64,000 nucleotides of DNA from positions 1-64,000 of the forward strand of contig JAUICZ010000001.1 in assembly GCA_030429205.1 (NCBI GenBank), read 5' to 3'. Below are positions 44,397-53,805 of this stretch, piece by piece. Source of the DNA: Bacteroidia bacterium. GTDB taxonomy: Bacteria; Bacteroidota; Bacteroidia; Chitinophagales; Chitinophagaceae. Numbering within the stretch: position 1 is the first letter of the stretch; the number at the start of each line of letters is the position of its first letter. Position numbers and translations under genes: made by a program. A model generated the notes under the pieces. It was given only the letters and a program-made list of their open reading frames with translations. It did not search any database and was not told the DNA's origin.

Positions 44397-45422
44397 CTAT
44401 TTTCGCGATGTACTTTTTTTATTATATTTTTTTTCTCCCTTAACTAATGACTCATAAATCGCATCTCGTAAACTTTGAGGAGAAACTACTTTAACAGCAG
44501 GTGTTTTACTTAGTATGTATGCCCTTAACTCATAGGAATCAAATACATCAATAGAAATATCTGTGTACGACTTTCCCTCTTTAACAACCTTTTGAGTAGT
44601 ATGAATCGGTAATGATAAAATATACGGCATCTCTTTTATATCAAACCTTAGTATGACCTTCATAACTTCTCCATCTGGTGCCGTTATACCAAAAGAATGT
44701 TTGAAATATTCGTCTGCATCAAAATGTACTGTCTTATTAAACGACTCATCTAACACCTTCATGCTTTTTATTCTATCAAAAGCATAAGTCTTAATCTTAT
44801 CCTCTTTCTGATTTGTAGCAAGCAAATACCAACGATTTTTATACTCTTTCAAAAAATAAGGACTCAAAGTCCTCTTAAACGGTTTATCCCATCCAAAACC
44901 TTGATACTCTACCAATACTTTTTGTTGTTTGTCAATTGCGCTTACCGCTTCGCCTAAAAACCTATGACCTTTTGCGACAATTAATGAGTCTGTTTGCAAT
45001 ACTTTATTTACATTCTCCCTATCACTTATCTTACCACCAGCTTTTACACCTTCTATAATTTTGTTCAACCCATTAGAGAAGTCGTTGAAGAGACTATAAT
45101 CTTTAAATATGTCGAGACAATTTGCATAAAACACAAATGCAGATATTTCTTGGTCTTGCAACCCAAAATTTTTAATCGTATATCCCTCTTCAGTATATTT
45201 ATATGCTTTATTTTTTCTGTCGTACTCAATTGGAGCAAAATATCCCAATCTTGTGTCTTCTTTTAAGTCTCGAATATCATTTTGAATTGTTCTCAAACTT
45301 ACTTCTTCACCAAACCGCTCAACTATGACTTTTTGCATAGTCGTACTTTTTACCCAATTTTTACGAGCTAACAGCTCATCAATTACCCTAATTCTAAATA
45401 TTTGATTCTTTGTAGCAGACAT
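44397..45422 (-). CDS. WYL-domain transcriptional regulator
   Basis: A 341-residue regulator: N-terminal winged helix (residues 10-70, SLRTIQNDIRDL recognition helix) and a central WYL domain (VLVEYQGFGWDKPFKRTLSP, NRWYLLATNQKEDKIKTY, FDRIKSMKVL), followed by a WYL C-terminal extension. WYL proteins such as CapW and BrxR repress defence operons, and this one lies directly upstream of the CBASS operon, a plausible role in control of it. It also starts 6 bp after the DUF2779 gene and is probably cotranscribed with that. Confidence 0.88.
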   Translation of the reverse strand: MSATKNQIFRIRVIDELLARKNWVKSTTMQKVIVERFGEEVSLRTIQNDIRDLKEDTRLGYFAPIEYDRKNKAYKYTEEGYTIKNFGLQDQEISAFVFYANCLDIFKDYSLFNDFSNGLNKIIEGVKAGGKISDRENVNKVLQTDSLIVAKGHRFLGEAVSAIDKQQKVLVEYQGFGWDKPFKRTLSPYFLKEYKNRWYLLATNQKEDKIKTYAFDRIKSMKVLDESFNKTVHFDADEYFKHSFGITAPDGEVMKVILRFDIKEMPYILSLPIHTTQKVVKEGKSYTDISIDVFDSYELRAYILSKTPAVKVVSPQSLRDAIYESLVKGEKKYNKKSTSRK

Positions 45423-45428
45423 CTCTAA

Positions 45429-47393
45429 TTAATTACACCATTTATTCCAGGCTTCCCAAATCAATACCATAGCAAAAGTATCGAGCTCACAATACTTTAA
45501 AAGTGCTTTAGTAGTATTATCTCTTTCAATCTCGCTCATTTCTGAAAACTGCATTTTAGCATAAGCTATCATAGCCGCTCCGCCATCTGCGATAACTCCA
45601 TCCTCGCCTAACATCAAATTGTCTAAATCTTCATTTTTGTATCCCTTGTTTACTTGCTGCAGCAATAAATAAGGATTAATAACTTTGCTATCTCTATCAA
45701 AAGTTATCCAGATTTGTTTACTAAAATTCAAGCTCTTAATCTCATCTCCATAAATTGGCCTTGAATATTTCTCCTGCAAATGACTACTTTCCTGAAGAAT
45801 TGCTGGTAATACATCCTTTATAGAGTTTGAACCTCCCATTTGTGGGTGATAGTAATATTTCTTTACTAAGTCCCATAGGTCAACCATATCACGCACACCT
45901 ACCCATTTATCAGAACTTGATTTTGTAGAATGTGTTATAGTTTTTATCCATTCACACAGCTCTGATTTATCTTTTTCATCTGAATCTATTAGTTGTTTGT
46001 ATATAGCATTTAGAATTGAATTCTCATGTGGAGCATACCTGAATATTGTGCCACCGTCTGACTCCAATTCTTTTTTTAATGCCCTAACAAAATTGAAATT
46101 TGGGAACTCGCCCCTATTGGGATTAATCCATTCTCCAACATGCTCAACTATACCGTCTTCATAAACAATATGATGTGAAAACTGAAATGCCACTTGCTCG
46201 TATGGTCGCCTTCCTTTGCTAAATGGAATAGCGACAGCAGAGGTTTCAAAATCTATAAAATGAAGAGGATATTCCCATTTATTCATCTCATCTTTTAATC
46301 CATCCACATCTATAAAATGCTCACTATCCTTTTGTGTTAGTTTTTCAATCTGTAACATTTGTCTGTCAACTCGAGACAAATATGTAGAATTGGGTTTTGG
46401 CTTTGAGCTTTTTGACTCTAAGTCTTCACGTTTGAGCTCATTGAGAAAATACTTGCCATCCTTAATGTAAGCATCTTTCTTTCTAAAATCCCACAGAGAT
46501 AATATAGAAGCTCTTTCAAAATCATTATCTGAAAATTTGGCATCCGATTTCCAACATTCATGAAAACCCGACAACTTTCCGTCTTCATTCTGACCTTTGA
46601 CCTTAAATTCACATGAAGCACATTTAGCACCTACAGCACTGTGAATCTTCCTCTCGTCAGTATAGCTTTTCGAATACAACTCAATAAGATTTTCAAATGA
46701 ATCAGCTTCTTCAGGTTTAATATCATGTATAGAATCAATTTCATTTTCAACTATAACTTCAGTTAATATTCTATCGCCTAATGCCTTTAAACTCACATCA
46801 CCATTAAGAACAACTTTTGTCCTCCCATTTTCATTTGTTAGAAGAAACTTTTGGTTTAACCCTTCAACTGTTGCGACCGCTGTCTTATCAGCGAGTAGCA
46901 AGTATGAGGATACTTCAAAATCCGGATTTGAACTGGTTATTACATACTTCTGAAATGCAATATCATATAGGTAGGGCTTCCAATCAGGTTTAATATTACC
47001 CTTCTTCCCAATAAAACTGTCAGCCTCTTTATTAATAGACTTGGCCTTAACTTCTATTAATTTGATTTTGTTTCCAGATTTAACGACAATATCAGCCCTG
47101 ATAAATAAATTTTCATACCTAAACGCAGCTTCATATATAGTTACATCATCTTGTTCAAGTAACCTATCTGTTTGTTCAACTGCTTTATCATGGTCTAATG
47201 TTTCAATATCAACTCCATTAGGATAATATAGTTTTGCTAACTCACCTACTTGGAATCCACCTTCTGCAAGTGCCATTAAAAAAGAGTCTTCTAAACTTGA
47301 ATTATAATATTTGCTCTTGTGGCTTTCATAATACAATTTAGTTGGGCACTCAAGCCCAAGCTTAAATTTTGATTTAGTGAGGTACTTGCTCAT
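45429..47393 (-). CDS. DUF2779 family nuclease-like protein
   Basis: A 654-residue protein. The N-terminal third resembles a Cas4/RecB-like PD-(D/E)XK domain: LTKSKFKLGLECPTKLYY, then FIRADIVVKSGNKIKLIEVKAKS with the D...E.K residues, and later Cys pairs (CASCEF). The C-terminal region has HFIDFETSAVAIPFSKGRRPY and later PHENSILNAI and YCELDTFAMVLIWEAW, a DEDD exonuclease-like pattern described for DUF2779. It probably acts on DNA or RNA. It forms a transcription unit with the WYL regulator. Confidence 0.82.
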   Translation of the reverse strand: MSKYLTKSKFKLGLECPTKLYYESHKSKYYNSSLEDSFLMALAEGGFQVGELAKLYYPNGVDIETLDHDKAVEQTDRLLEQDDVTIYEAAFRYENLFIRADIVVKSGNKIKLIEVKAKSINKEADSFIGKKGNIKPDWKPYLYDIAFQKYVITSSNPDFEVSSYLLLADKTAVATVEGLNQKFLLTNENGRTKVVLNGDVSLKALGDRILTEVIVENEIDSIHDIKPEEADSFENLIELYSKSYTDERKIHSAVGAKCASCEFKVKGQNEDGKLSGFHECWKSDAKFSDNDFERASILSLWDFRKKDAYIKDGKYFLNELKREDLESKSSKPKPNSTYLSRVDRQMLQIEKLTQKDSEHFIDVDGLKDEMNKWEYPLHFIDFETSAVAIPFSKGRRPYEQVAFQFSHHIVYEDGIVEHVGEWINPNRGEFPNFNFVRALKKELESDGGTIFRYAPHENSILNAIYKQLIDSDEKDKSELCEWIKTITHSTKSSSDKWVGVRDMVDLWDLVKKYYYHPQMGGSNSIKDVLPAILQESSHLQEKYSRPIYGDEIKSLNFSKQIWITFDRDSKVINPYLLLQQVNKGYKNEDLDNLMLGEDGVIADGGAAMIAYAKMQFSEMSEIERDNTTKALLKYCELDTFAMVLIWEAWNKWCN

Positions 47394-47565
47394 AAATACT
47401 TAGGTTTTGCTATCTCACAAAATACATAAGCATAGAATTACAAAACAGGGTGTTTTAACCCTTTTTCATAATAATTGAACTTATTTTGAGAGTGTATAAC
47501 CAATTAAATTGAGCATTCTTTACATAAAGAAGTAGGCAGTTTACAATTCTTGTTACATTTACTTT

Positions 47566-48534
47566 ATGGACGAATTCTATAAGGAGCCTCTATCTAAGGG
47601 GGCAGTAAAATATTACGAAAAGGTAAGAGACCTAATACAATATTGTAATTACGACCAATCATATGATGGTAGCGAAGTCATTTGGCTTTGGGGTCAACAG
47701 GCTGAACTTGGGGAAGTTTTAGCAGACAACAAAGTGCCAGACAAGTATATCGATGAGGTAGCTTCACATATGTCATGTAATGGGTGCGGTTGTGAGGACT
47801 TTGACAGATATTCGACAATTGGATTAATTGACCTTATTGATAAAGAGGTTCAAGATAAAATTGAAAAAGCAAATAAGAAGTATAAAAAGCATATCGAAAA
47901 GCTACTTGAATATATAAATAGTTACCCCTCACTTGCATTAAATAACCCGGTAGCTAAAGCAATTCACAAAGAGATTAGTAATAGTAAAGTACCCGAATGT
48001 ACTATCGAAAACGTTACCGTATACCGCTGTCGCATGCCAGAAGGAAATAAGACGTTTTCCTTTAAAGAGATTCATGCTCCAGAAGTTGGTATCTCTAACG
48101 CTGGCAGATATAACCATTTTGGGCAAAGTGTTCTTTATGTATCATCATATCCTGAAACTGCAGTCACAGAAGTTTCAGGTGAATCTAAGGGTGATATAAA
48201 AATATGGATGCAAAAGTATACAATAAAGAAAATTGGTAAAATTTTAGACTTGACAAGTGATTGGGAAGGTTTTTTAAAATTGAGTACAATATTTACAGCA
48301 ATTATTAACAATAGAATTCTCGAACAAACGAGTCCAGGCAACACATCAACATGGAAACCAGAATACCTATTCACCATTTTTATTTCAGACTGTGCAAAGT
48401 CATGTGGTTATAACGGGATTAAATATCCAGCAATTAAGGGAGTAGGAGAAAACTATGTATTCTTTGACCCATTAAATAAAGAAATCGTCCCTGCTGAGCC
48501 CCCACCAACTCATAGATTTCAAATTCAAAGTTGA
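47566..48534 (+). CDS. HEPN/RES N-terminal domain plus RES-domain protein
   Basis: A 322-residue protein. The N-terminal half is helical with a Cys cluster (MSCNGCGCEDFD, 69-80), as in the HEPN/RES N-terminal domain. The C-terminal half has the RES-domain signature: VYRCRMP (152-158), GRYNHFGQSVLYVSSYPETA (180-199), VTEVSG, and a distal GIKYPAIKG/YVFFD. RES domains in toxin-antitoxin systems degrade NAD. No antitoxin-like small ORF is adjacent, so it may work alone. A one-mismatch -7 (TACATTTA) ends 4 bp before the ATG. Confidence 0.8.
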   Translation: MDEFYKEPLSKGAVKYYEKVRDLIQYCNYDQSYDGSEVIWLWGQQAELGEVLADNKVPDKYIDEVASHMSCNGCGCEDFDRYSTIGLIDLIDKEVQDKIEKANKKYKKHIEKLLEYINSYPSLALNNPVAKAIHKEISNSKVPECTIENVTVYRCRMPEGNKTFSFKEIHAPEVGISNAGRYNHFGQSVLYVSSYPETAVTEVSGESKGDIKIWMQKYTIKKIGKILDLTSDWEGFLKLSTIFTAIINNRILEQTSPGNTSTWKPEYLFTIFISDCAKSCGYNGIKYPAIKGVGENYVFFDPLNKEIVPAEPPPTHRFQIQS

Positions 48535-48699
48535 TAGTGCAATTTTAGATATTTAAGAACCAAAATTAGCAATCAATATATTCTATCATCAATACCTATA
48601 TCTTCTAAGCATTTTAGTCTTGAATATGACTGCTCAAAACTCTGTTTTAGATAGTTTTTTATTCATTTTTATAATTGAGTGTCTTCTTTTTTCTTACAG

Positions 48700-49038
48700 T
48701 TAATGCTCACTTGGAAGTAAAATCACATTTCCCTCTACCCAAACAGTAGCGCTATCAGCTTCAAACATGATGAATGGTATTTCTTGAGTCTTTATTACTC
48801 TGTCATTCCCATCAGTACAAACCACTTTACCTGAACCATCTTCGTTCTTTCTCAAAGTCCACACCTGGAAATCTTCTCCTTTAAGTTCAGGTTGGTAGGA
48901 GCATACAATATCAATGAACCAGAAACATTCAAACTTTTCACAGAGGGCTTTTGTTCCATCAGTCAATAACATTCCTAATAAATACCTGTAATAACTTTCT
49001 GAACAGGTATACTCCTTAAGCTGGTCATTCGCATTCAT
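48700..49038 (-). CDS. DUF6876 family protein
   Basis: A 112-residue protein, MNANDQLKEYTCSESYYRYLLGMLLTDG to EGNVILLPSEH. The pattern (YRYLLGMLLTDGTKALCEKF, CFWFIDIVCSYQ, FQVWTLRKNEDGSGKVVCTDG) matches DUF6876, small proteins of unknown function found with conjugative elements and plasmids. It supports an accessory origin of the region. It is monocistronic and divergent from the winged-helix gene. Confidence 0.75.
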   Translation of the reverse strand: MNANDQLKEYTCSESYYRYLLGMLLTDGTKALCEKFECFWFIDIVCSYQPELKGEDFQVWTLRKNEDGSGKVVCTDGNDRVIKTQEIPFIMFEADSATVWVEGNVILLPSEH

Positions 49039-49237
49039 AATGAGATTATTTAAAGCGAGTGTAGAAGAAGTTTCGGGTAAACGGAATGTTTTCTTTGCTA
49101 ACGTTTCGCTAATCTGCCGGAGTTTCTTTGTGTGTACTTAAGAATTGCCACAGAACCGCTAAAGAATCGCAAACGTTTCCTTTATCCTGACCCGTTTCCG
49201 CCCTTTCCCCATATACTCGTCTTAAAAACGAAGTATT

Positions 49238-49825
49238 ATGGCAAAGACAAATCAAAAGCTGCTTACGTTCTTGGAGCAGAATCCCAAATCAACAAAGAAC
49301 CAAATTCAAGAAGCGACTGGTCTTAAAGGATTACAACTGTATAACCTTCTAAGAAAACTCACAAAAGAGGAGACCATTATTGAGCACCCTAATCAAACCT
49401 ATAGTGTAGATATAATAGATGGTACTGAAGAACAAGAACCTGTTCAACAAAAAACAAAACAGACAACTACAGTAAAACCAAAGACAGCTTCAAGGGATAG
49501 TTCCAAGTATAAGTTTGAAGGTAAAGAGTACGGTAAAGGGCCACTTGTAAGAGCAGTTGTTTCAAAATATGTTGAGGATAACCCAAAGACTACCTATGAG
49601 CAACTTAAAGAGGTATTTCCTGATGAACTATTAAAACGCTTTGGAATATTCCAGGATGAAAAGACCGCCAAAGAAATCGCTCCTAAGGGTAAGCGTTACT
49701 TTGAGAAACCTGAACAGATGATAAAACTCAAAGACAGGAAGGTTGTTGTATGTAACCAGTTTACATTAGCAAACATCCAGCCGTTCCTAAAAGTGGCTAA
49801 ATCATTAGGTTATAAAATAAAGTAG
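49238..49825 (+). CDS. winged-helix protein
   Basis: A 195-residue protein. The N-terminal winged helix (about 5-55) has TFLEQNPKSTKNQIQEATG and LYNLLRKLTKEETI. A linker rich in Lys/Thr/Gln follows (60-95), then a C-terminal domain (about 100-195) with KYVEDNPKTTYEQLKEVFPD, GKRYFEKPEQMIKLKDRKV and VVCNQFTLANIQPFLKVAK. It may be a DNA-binding regulator or part of a nuclease; the C-terminal domain looks like one common in phage and defence proteins but I cannot name it. Confidence 0.7.
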   Translation: MAKTNQKLLTFLEQNPKSTKNQIQEATGLKGLQLYNLLRKLTKEETIIEHPNQTYSVDIIDGTEEQEPVQQKTKQTTTVKPKTASRDSSKYKFEGKEYGKGPLVRAVVSKYVEDNPKTTYEQLKEVFPDELLKRFGIFQDEKTAKEIAPKGKRYFEKPEQMIKLKDRKVVVCNQFTLANIQPFLKVAKSLGYKIK

Positions 49826-49850
49826 GGTCAACACCTCATTATTTATCAAG

Positions 49851-49870
49851 GGGGCAAAATTGCCCCTCTT
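49851..49870 (+). terminator. terminator-like hairpin after winged-helix gene
   Basis: GGGGCAA/TTGCCCC with a 2-nt loop (49851-49857 with 49860-49866), followed by TCTT. The T-tract is weak. It falls between the winged-helix gene and the next small ORF. Confidence 0.5.
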
Positions 49871-49883
49871 AATATCTCAATTC

Positions 49884-50120
49884 ATGAACAAATTGGATAG
49901 CTACTCAGAAGAAACAAAAAAGCAGATTGAATACTTCTTAGAGAATTCGAACCATGAAAGGATGAGTAAAACAATAATAAAGTTATTCTTTGCCTACTTA
50001 AGAGATTCCAAAGAAGGTCTAAGCGTTGACTTTGATGACATCCTATATGATGTAGAAACTTTAATCAACTTTCTTGATAAAACACATTGTAGTATTCAAG
50101 CGACTAAAAGCGACAAGTAA
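49884..50120 (+). CDS. small acidic hypothetical protein
   Basis: A 78-residue helical acidic protein (MNKLDSYSEETKKQIEYFL to SIQATKSDK). I use the ATG at 49884; an upstream TTG at 49860 would overlap the hairpin. No family was recognised. It is convergent with the Fic gene. Confidence 0.55.
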   Translation: MNKLDSYSEETKKQIEYFLENSNHERMSKTIIKLFFAYLRDSKEGLSVDFDDILYDVETLINFLDKTHCSIQATKSDK

Positions 50121-50126
50121 CTCATT

Positions 50127-51083
50127 TTATTTGTACCTATACTTCGTTAATCGTTTATCACCCTTTTTGATTAGTATCCTTTCCGTTACTGCCCACTTTA
50201 AATCTCTACTCGCTGTTGCTTGACTTATTTCCTTATAATTCAACAAATATTCTTTTCTACTGAATTCACCATCTTTTATTTTGTCTCTAAACAGTTCAAT
50301 TCTTTCTCTGGCTGTAAGTGTTCTATTCTGTGTTTGAAGTAGTTCTTCTAATGCAGTTAGTATTATTTGAAGCATAAACTCAATAAATAAAGTTGAATTC
50401 CCTGCTTTATCTGATTGGCCCAATGCTTTATAATATTCCTCTTGGTTCTCTTTTATCAATGATTCTACTGGTAGATATTCAAATACAGGATATTCTTGCA
50501 TTAATAGTAGCGTTTGCCACAATCTTCCCATTCTTCCATTACCATCTATGAATGGGTGTATAAATTCAAATTCATAATGGAATACACAGCTTTTTATAAG
50601 CAGTATCTCTTTGTCTTTTTTGATGTAATTGAACAAGTCTATCATTAAACCCTTCACCATTGTTCCTATTGGGGCTAAATGAGCAACTTTTGAACCTTTT
50701 ACAATACCTACATTCTTTGTTCTGAACTTCCCAGCCTTATCAATTAGACCATTCATCAAAATCTTATGAGCATCTTGTAGGTCTTTTATACTGTGTGGAT
50801 TGTAAGTATCTATATGTTCATATACTTGTATTGCATTCTTTACTTCTACTATATCTTTTTTTGGTGCTAAAATTCGCTTATTATCAAGTAACGCTGTTAT
50901 TTGTTCTTCTGTGAGTGTATTACCTTCTATTTCTAATGAAGATTGGATTGTTTTTATCCTGTTCTTCTTTCTGAGTTCAGTAGGTGGCTTCTGTAAATGC
51001 GTTGCCTTTATCTCTCCTAATCGCTCTGAAATACTTACAATTAGTCCTAATATCTTTTCTGTTAACGTATATGGTGGCTTCAT
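50127..51083 (-). CDS. Fic family protein (AMPylase-like, class II inhibition motif)
   Basis: A 318-residue protein with the Fic core motif HPFIDGNGRMGRLW (catalytic H176) and the N-terminal inhibitory motif SLEIEG at 49-54 (SxxxEG), so it belongs to the class II, self-inhibited Fic enzymes. The C-terminus is a winged helix (RKEYLLNYKEISQATASRDL). It probably transfers AMP or another nucleotide to a target protein. No small antitoxin is adjacent. The downstream neighbour is convergent and the upstream gene unrelated. Confidence 0.9.
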   Translation of the reverse strand: MKPPYTLTEKILGLIVSISERLGEIKATHLQKPPTELRKKNRIKTIQSSLEIEGNTLTEEQITALLDNKRILAPKKDIVEVKNAIQVYEHIDTYNPHSIKDLQDAHKILMNGLIDKAGKFRTKNVGIVKGSKVAHLAPIGTMVKGLMIDLFNYIKKDKEILLIKSCVFHYEFEFIHPFIDGNGRMGRLWQTLLLMQEYPVFEYLPVESLIKENQEEYYKALGQSDKAGNSTLFIEFMLQIILTALEELLQTQNRTLTARERIELFRDKIKDGEFSRKEYLLNYKEISQATASRDLKWAVTERILIKKGDKRLTKYRYK

Positions 51084-51372
51084 TTATGATAATATCATTT
51101 GATACTATCAAATATAGTCTTAAATTTTTCCCTGACTATTAAAACTTCTTCTTAATCGTCATTTTCACCCTCATAAGCATTTATACCCTTAATCATTTTC
51201 GTCGCGATTATGGCTATCTAATACCCCATTCAGGTCATTTTAAATCCTTATAACAATCTAATAATGTGCAACTTATCATTTTACAAGGGTTCACGTGAGC
51301 CATATATCAAGGTAATTTATCTCATTTAGGATGGTCAGGCATATAGAATTACAAACCGTGGTTCGATTCATG
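51084..51372. other. intergenic region
   Basis: 289 bp between the Fic gene start and the end of the 158-residue gene. Apart from repeat copy A and a short imperfect palindrome (GGTTCACGTGAGCC, 51288-51301) I see no gene. Confidence 0.5.
51174..51223. repeat. 50-bp direct repeat, copy A
   Basis: About 42 of 50 positions match copy B at 52211-52260 (both begin TAAGCATTTATAC and end in GGCTATCTAA). It lies about 150 bp downstream of the stop of the 158-residue gene on the minus strand. Confidence 0.7.
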
Positions 51373-51849
51373 TTACTTATCTAACCCATTCTTAGAATTA
51401 AATATCACATCAACACTTAACCTCTGTGTTCTATATCTTTCTATACTGCTATTATTCACATCTACAGTATCTGAATTAAACATTAAAGTTCTATCATTAA
51501 ATATGGTTAATGAACAGTTCTGTATTTCCTCTTCTATTTTATAGTTAGTAATTAGATTCTGTATTTCATTATCAGTTTTTTCTAAAGATGGATACTCTCC
51601 AGTAGTTTGTTCTTCTTTATCAAACTCATCATTTAGTAATAGTATACTCTCTGTGTTAAGCCAACAAACATTGAATACATCATGTAGTGCTATGCTGTTT
51701 ATATCTGTATACCCATCCTTTAAGGAGTTCAATGCTACGTTTATATTGTCTGTCAAATTCTCATCAATCCATATAATTCCAGATGTATTATTTCCTGAAT
51801 GATTAAATGCTTTTACTATTATTTGCTTCTTTTTCTCTACGTTTTTCAT
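51373..51849 (-). CDS. hypothetical protein
   Basis: A 158-residue protein, MKNVEKKKQIIVKAFNHSG to VIFNSKNGLDK. It has no recognisable motif; it is rich in Asn, Asp, Ile and Leu and lacks signal or membrane segments. Its upstream and downstream flanks resemble those of the 516-residue gene, hinting that both sit in related cassettes. Confidence 0.55.
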   Translation of the reverse strand: MKNVEKKKQIIVKAFNHSGNNTSGIIWIDENLTDNINVALNSLKDGYTDINSIALHDVFNVCWLNTESILLLNDEFDKEEQTTGEYPSLEKTDNEIQNLITNYKIEEEIQNCSLTIFNDRTLMFNSDTVDVNNSSIERYRTQRLSVDVIFNSKNGLDK

Positions 51850-52254
51850 CGTCGTTATCTATTACTGTTAGAAAATTATTGTTTACAAGAGTGAAGATGC
51901 AGGAGAATGATTTAAAAGGTCGTAATTATCATGTTTATTCTTAAACTCCATGAATCTTTAATAAACTATAATTGATTACCAAGACTTTAGTGAAAAAATG
52001 ATGTACTGAACTTCATGGGGAATACTATTTCATAGTCCAGATTATTTATTAGAAAGTAGATAGCTGTTTTATTTATAAGGTTACTACTATAGATATTAAT
52101 CAACAAGAGGACATTCAGTATATAAATAATAATAAAAGATATGTTATACACTGAAAGTCCCTTTTACTCACTATTTATTTTTTTTCATTATCCTTAATAA
52201 CTATACTTTCTAAGCATTTATACTCTTAATCATTTTTATCTTGACTAAGGCTAT
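51850..52254. other. AT-rich intergenic region
   Basis: A 405-bp AT-rich gap. It contains the 20-bp upstream repeat (51935-51954) and most of repeat copy B (52211-52260). No ORF or RNA gene is apparent. Confidence 0.5.
51935..51954. repeat. 20-bp repeat upstream of 158-residue gene
   Basis: 18 of 20 bases match 53871-53890 (TTATTC, TAAACTCCA, GAA). It lies about 85 bp upstream of the 158-residue gene start. Confidence 0.55.
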
Positions 52255-52260
52255 CTAAAA
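52211..52260. repeat. 50-bp direct repeat, copy B
   Basis: Counterpart of copy A. It spans the stop codon and 3' flank of the 516-residue gene. Confidence 0.7.
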
Positions 52261-53805
52261 CTCCGTTATGGATAGTTCCTGTTCATTCTTGTCAAGGTGT
52301 TCTTCATACTCTATATTAAAAGTCGGATTTACACCTACCTCATTAAATGCCTTTCTAAGAAGTTCTTCAGCTATTTTATAATCTTCATAGCTTGTTACAT
52401 AGATTGAATCAAAAATATTGAAGGCGCTTATTCCCCTTTTCATCAATTCAACATTTACAGTATCATATATAATTGCAGATTCAACCATTTGTAATTTCTT
52501 AGCAAATTCATTGTATTCCATACAGTATAAGCCACCTTTTTCATCGCATATCATTGACCATACACTTGGATATTTCTCAATGAACATATCTTTTAAAATA
52601 TTTGATTTAGCTATAACCTTCGAAAAGAAAACTTTCTGAAAGAAGTCCTGTTTAAACTCGCTTCTAAGGTTAGCTGGCAAATCTAATTTTTCCATAAAAT
52701 CATCATAGAATCTTCCTTGCTCACAAGCCTTCTGATATTCTATAACGTCTTCAGGTAATTCATCTTGTTTATTAAGCCAATATCTTCTTATTAGGATAGA
52801 AGCTATCAGCGGTTGTGAATTCCTTATATCTATACCGATAATCATCTTACCATCCAATAATATTGATTTCCTAAACTCTCTATTCAGGTTTGTAATTAAA
52901 CTGTATACGCGTGAATCTTTTACTGGCCTTTTAGGTATTATCTCTCCTCTATTTATTTTATCTATGTAATGTAAACATCTTGCTCTTATACTTTTTCCAT
53001 CTACCAATTCTGGTTCAACTATTACTATTTTATTCTTAATAAACTTCTTTATTACAAATGGAGACTGGTTACACCTTTGTTTTGAAGTAAAGATTCTATG
53101 CTCATTTTTGGCTGATTTTATAGGTACGATTACACCGCTAAATGGTTGTATTACTTTATTATTATTTGATTTATTATGATATTCTGATTCTTTGTTTGAT
53201 ATAAATCTCTTGTATTCTTTCTTTGATTCTATTTTCTTCTTTTTGTTTTCTATGATTTCTGATATGGTATTGTTTATTAGAGAAGAATCTATTGTGATTT
53301 TATTTAAGATTTCATGATAATTTTTCATGGATTCACCTACAATAAATTTGATATTTTGCTTCAAAATTGTTTTTGATGCAAAATGTCTGTTGTCAAGTAT
53401 TGACACAATAACTAATGGTTTCTTTTCAATAAACTTATATCCATAGGATTTACCATCTTTCAGATATATTTTTTCTCCGTTTCTTATAGTTGTTAAAGCT
53501 GTTTTTGATATGCCATCTTTCTCTAATATTTCATGTTTAATTAAGTCTCTAAGTATTGAAGACATTTGTTGGTTATTTACCGCCAACATTTCAGCCATCA
53601 TAGCTATATGAATGTTTACATACTCTAATTCATCTTTTTCATAAAACTGATTTGATATGTATTCCAATAGGTAGAAGAATTTCTGTTTCCATATTTCTTT
53701 TCTTTTATACTTATCGGACTTATTTACCAGTTCTGCCACCTTCTTATCTAAACCTTCTGGTATCAGATATTTTACTGTTTTTTGTTTGGGTTTCTTTCTC
53801 GGCAT
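52255..53805 (-). CDS. unrecognised protein with polymerase-like motifs
   Basis: A 516-residue basic protein. The N-terminal part contains a winged helix (about 60-110, IHIAMMAEMLAVNNQQMSS). Then follows a region with VYSLITNLNREFRK and IIGIDIRNSQPLIASILI (near residue 320), and near the C-terminus AFNIFDSIYV (near 467). The pairing of D..NSQP with a terminal (H/F)DSI resembles motifs A and C of family A polymerases, but this is only a motif impression and key residues may differ. I cannot assign a family. Upstream are two GTTTAGGAAT-type direct repeats. Confidence 0.5.
   Translation of the reverse strand: MPRKKPKQKTVKYLIPEGLDKKVAELVNKSDKYKRKEIWKQKFFYLLEYISNQFYEKDELEYVNIHIAMMAEMLAVNNQQMSSILRDLIKHEILEKDGISKTALTTIRNGEKIYLKDGKSYGYKFIEKKPLVIVSILDNRHFASKTILKQNIKFIVGESMKNYHEILNKITIDSSLINNTISEIIENKKKKIESKKEYKRFISNKESEYHNKSNNNKVIQPFSGVIVPIKSAKNEHRIFTSKQRCNQSPFVIKKFIKNKIVIVEPELVDGKSIRARCLHYIDKINRGEIIPKRPVKDSRVYSLITNLNREFRKSILLDGKMIIGIDIRNSQPLIASILIRRYWLNKQDELPEDVIEYQKACEQGRFYDDFMEKLDLPANLRSEFKQDFFQKVFFSKVIAKSNILKDMFIEKYPSVWSMICDEKGGLYCMEYNEFAKKLQMVESAIIYDTVNVELMKRGISAFNIFDSIYVTSYEDYKIAEELLRKAFNEVGVNPTFNIEYEEHLDKNEQELSITEF

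Noticed and set aside
49132-49326. A 64-codon plus-strand ORF in front of the winged-helix gene
   Set aside because: It overlaps the better-supported winged-helix frame starting at 49238 and has no domain features.
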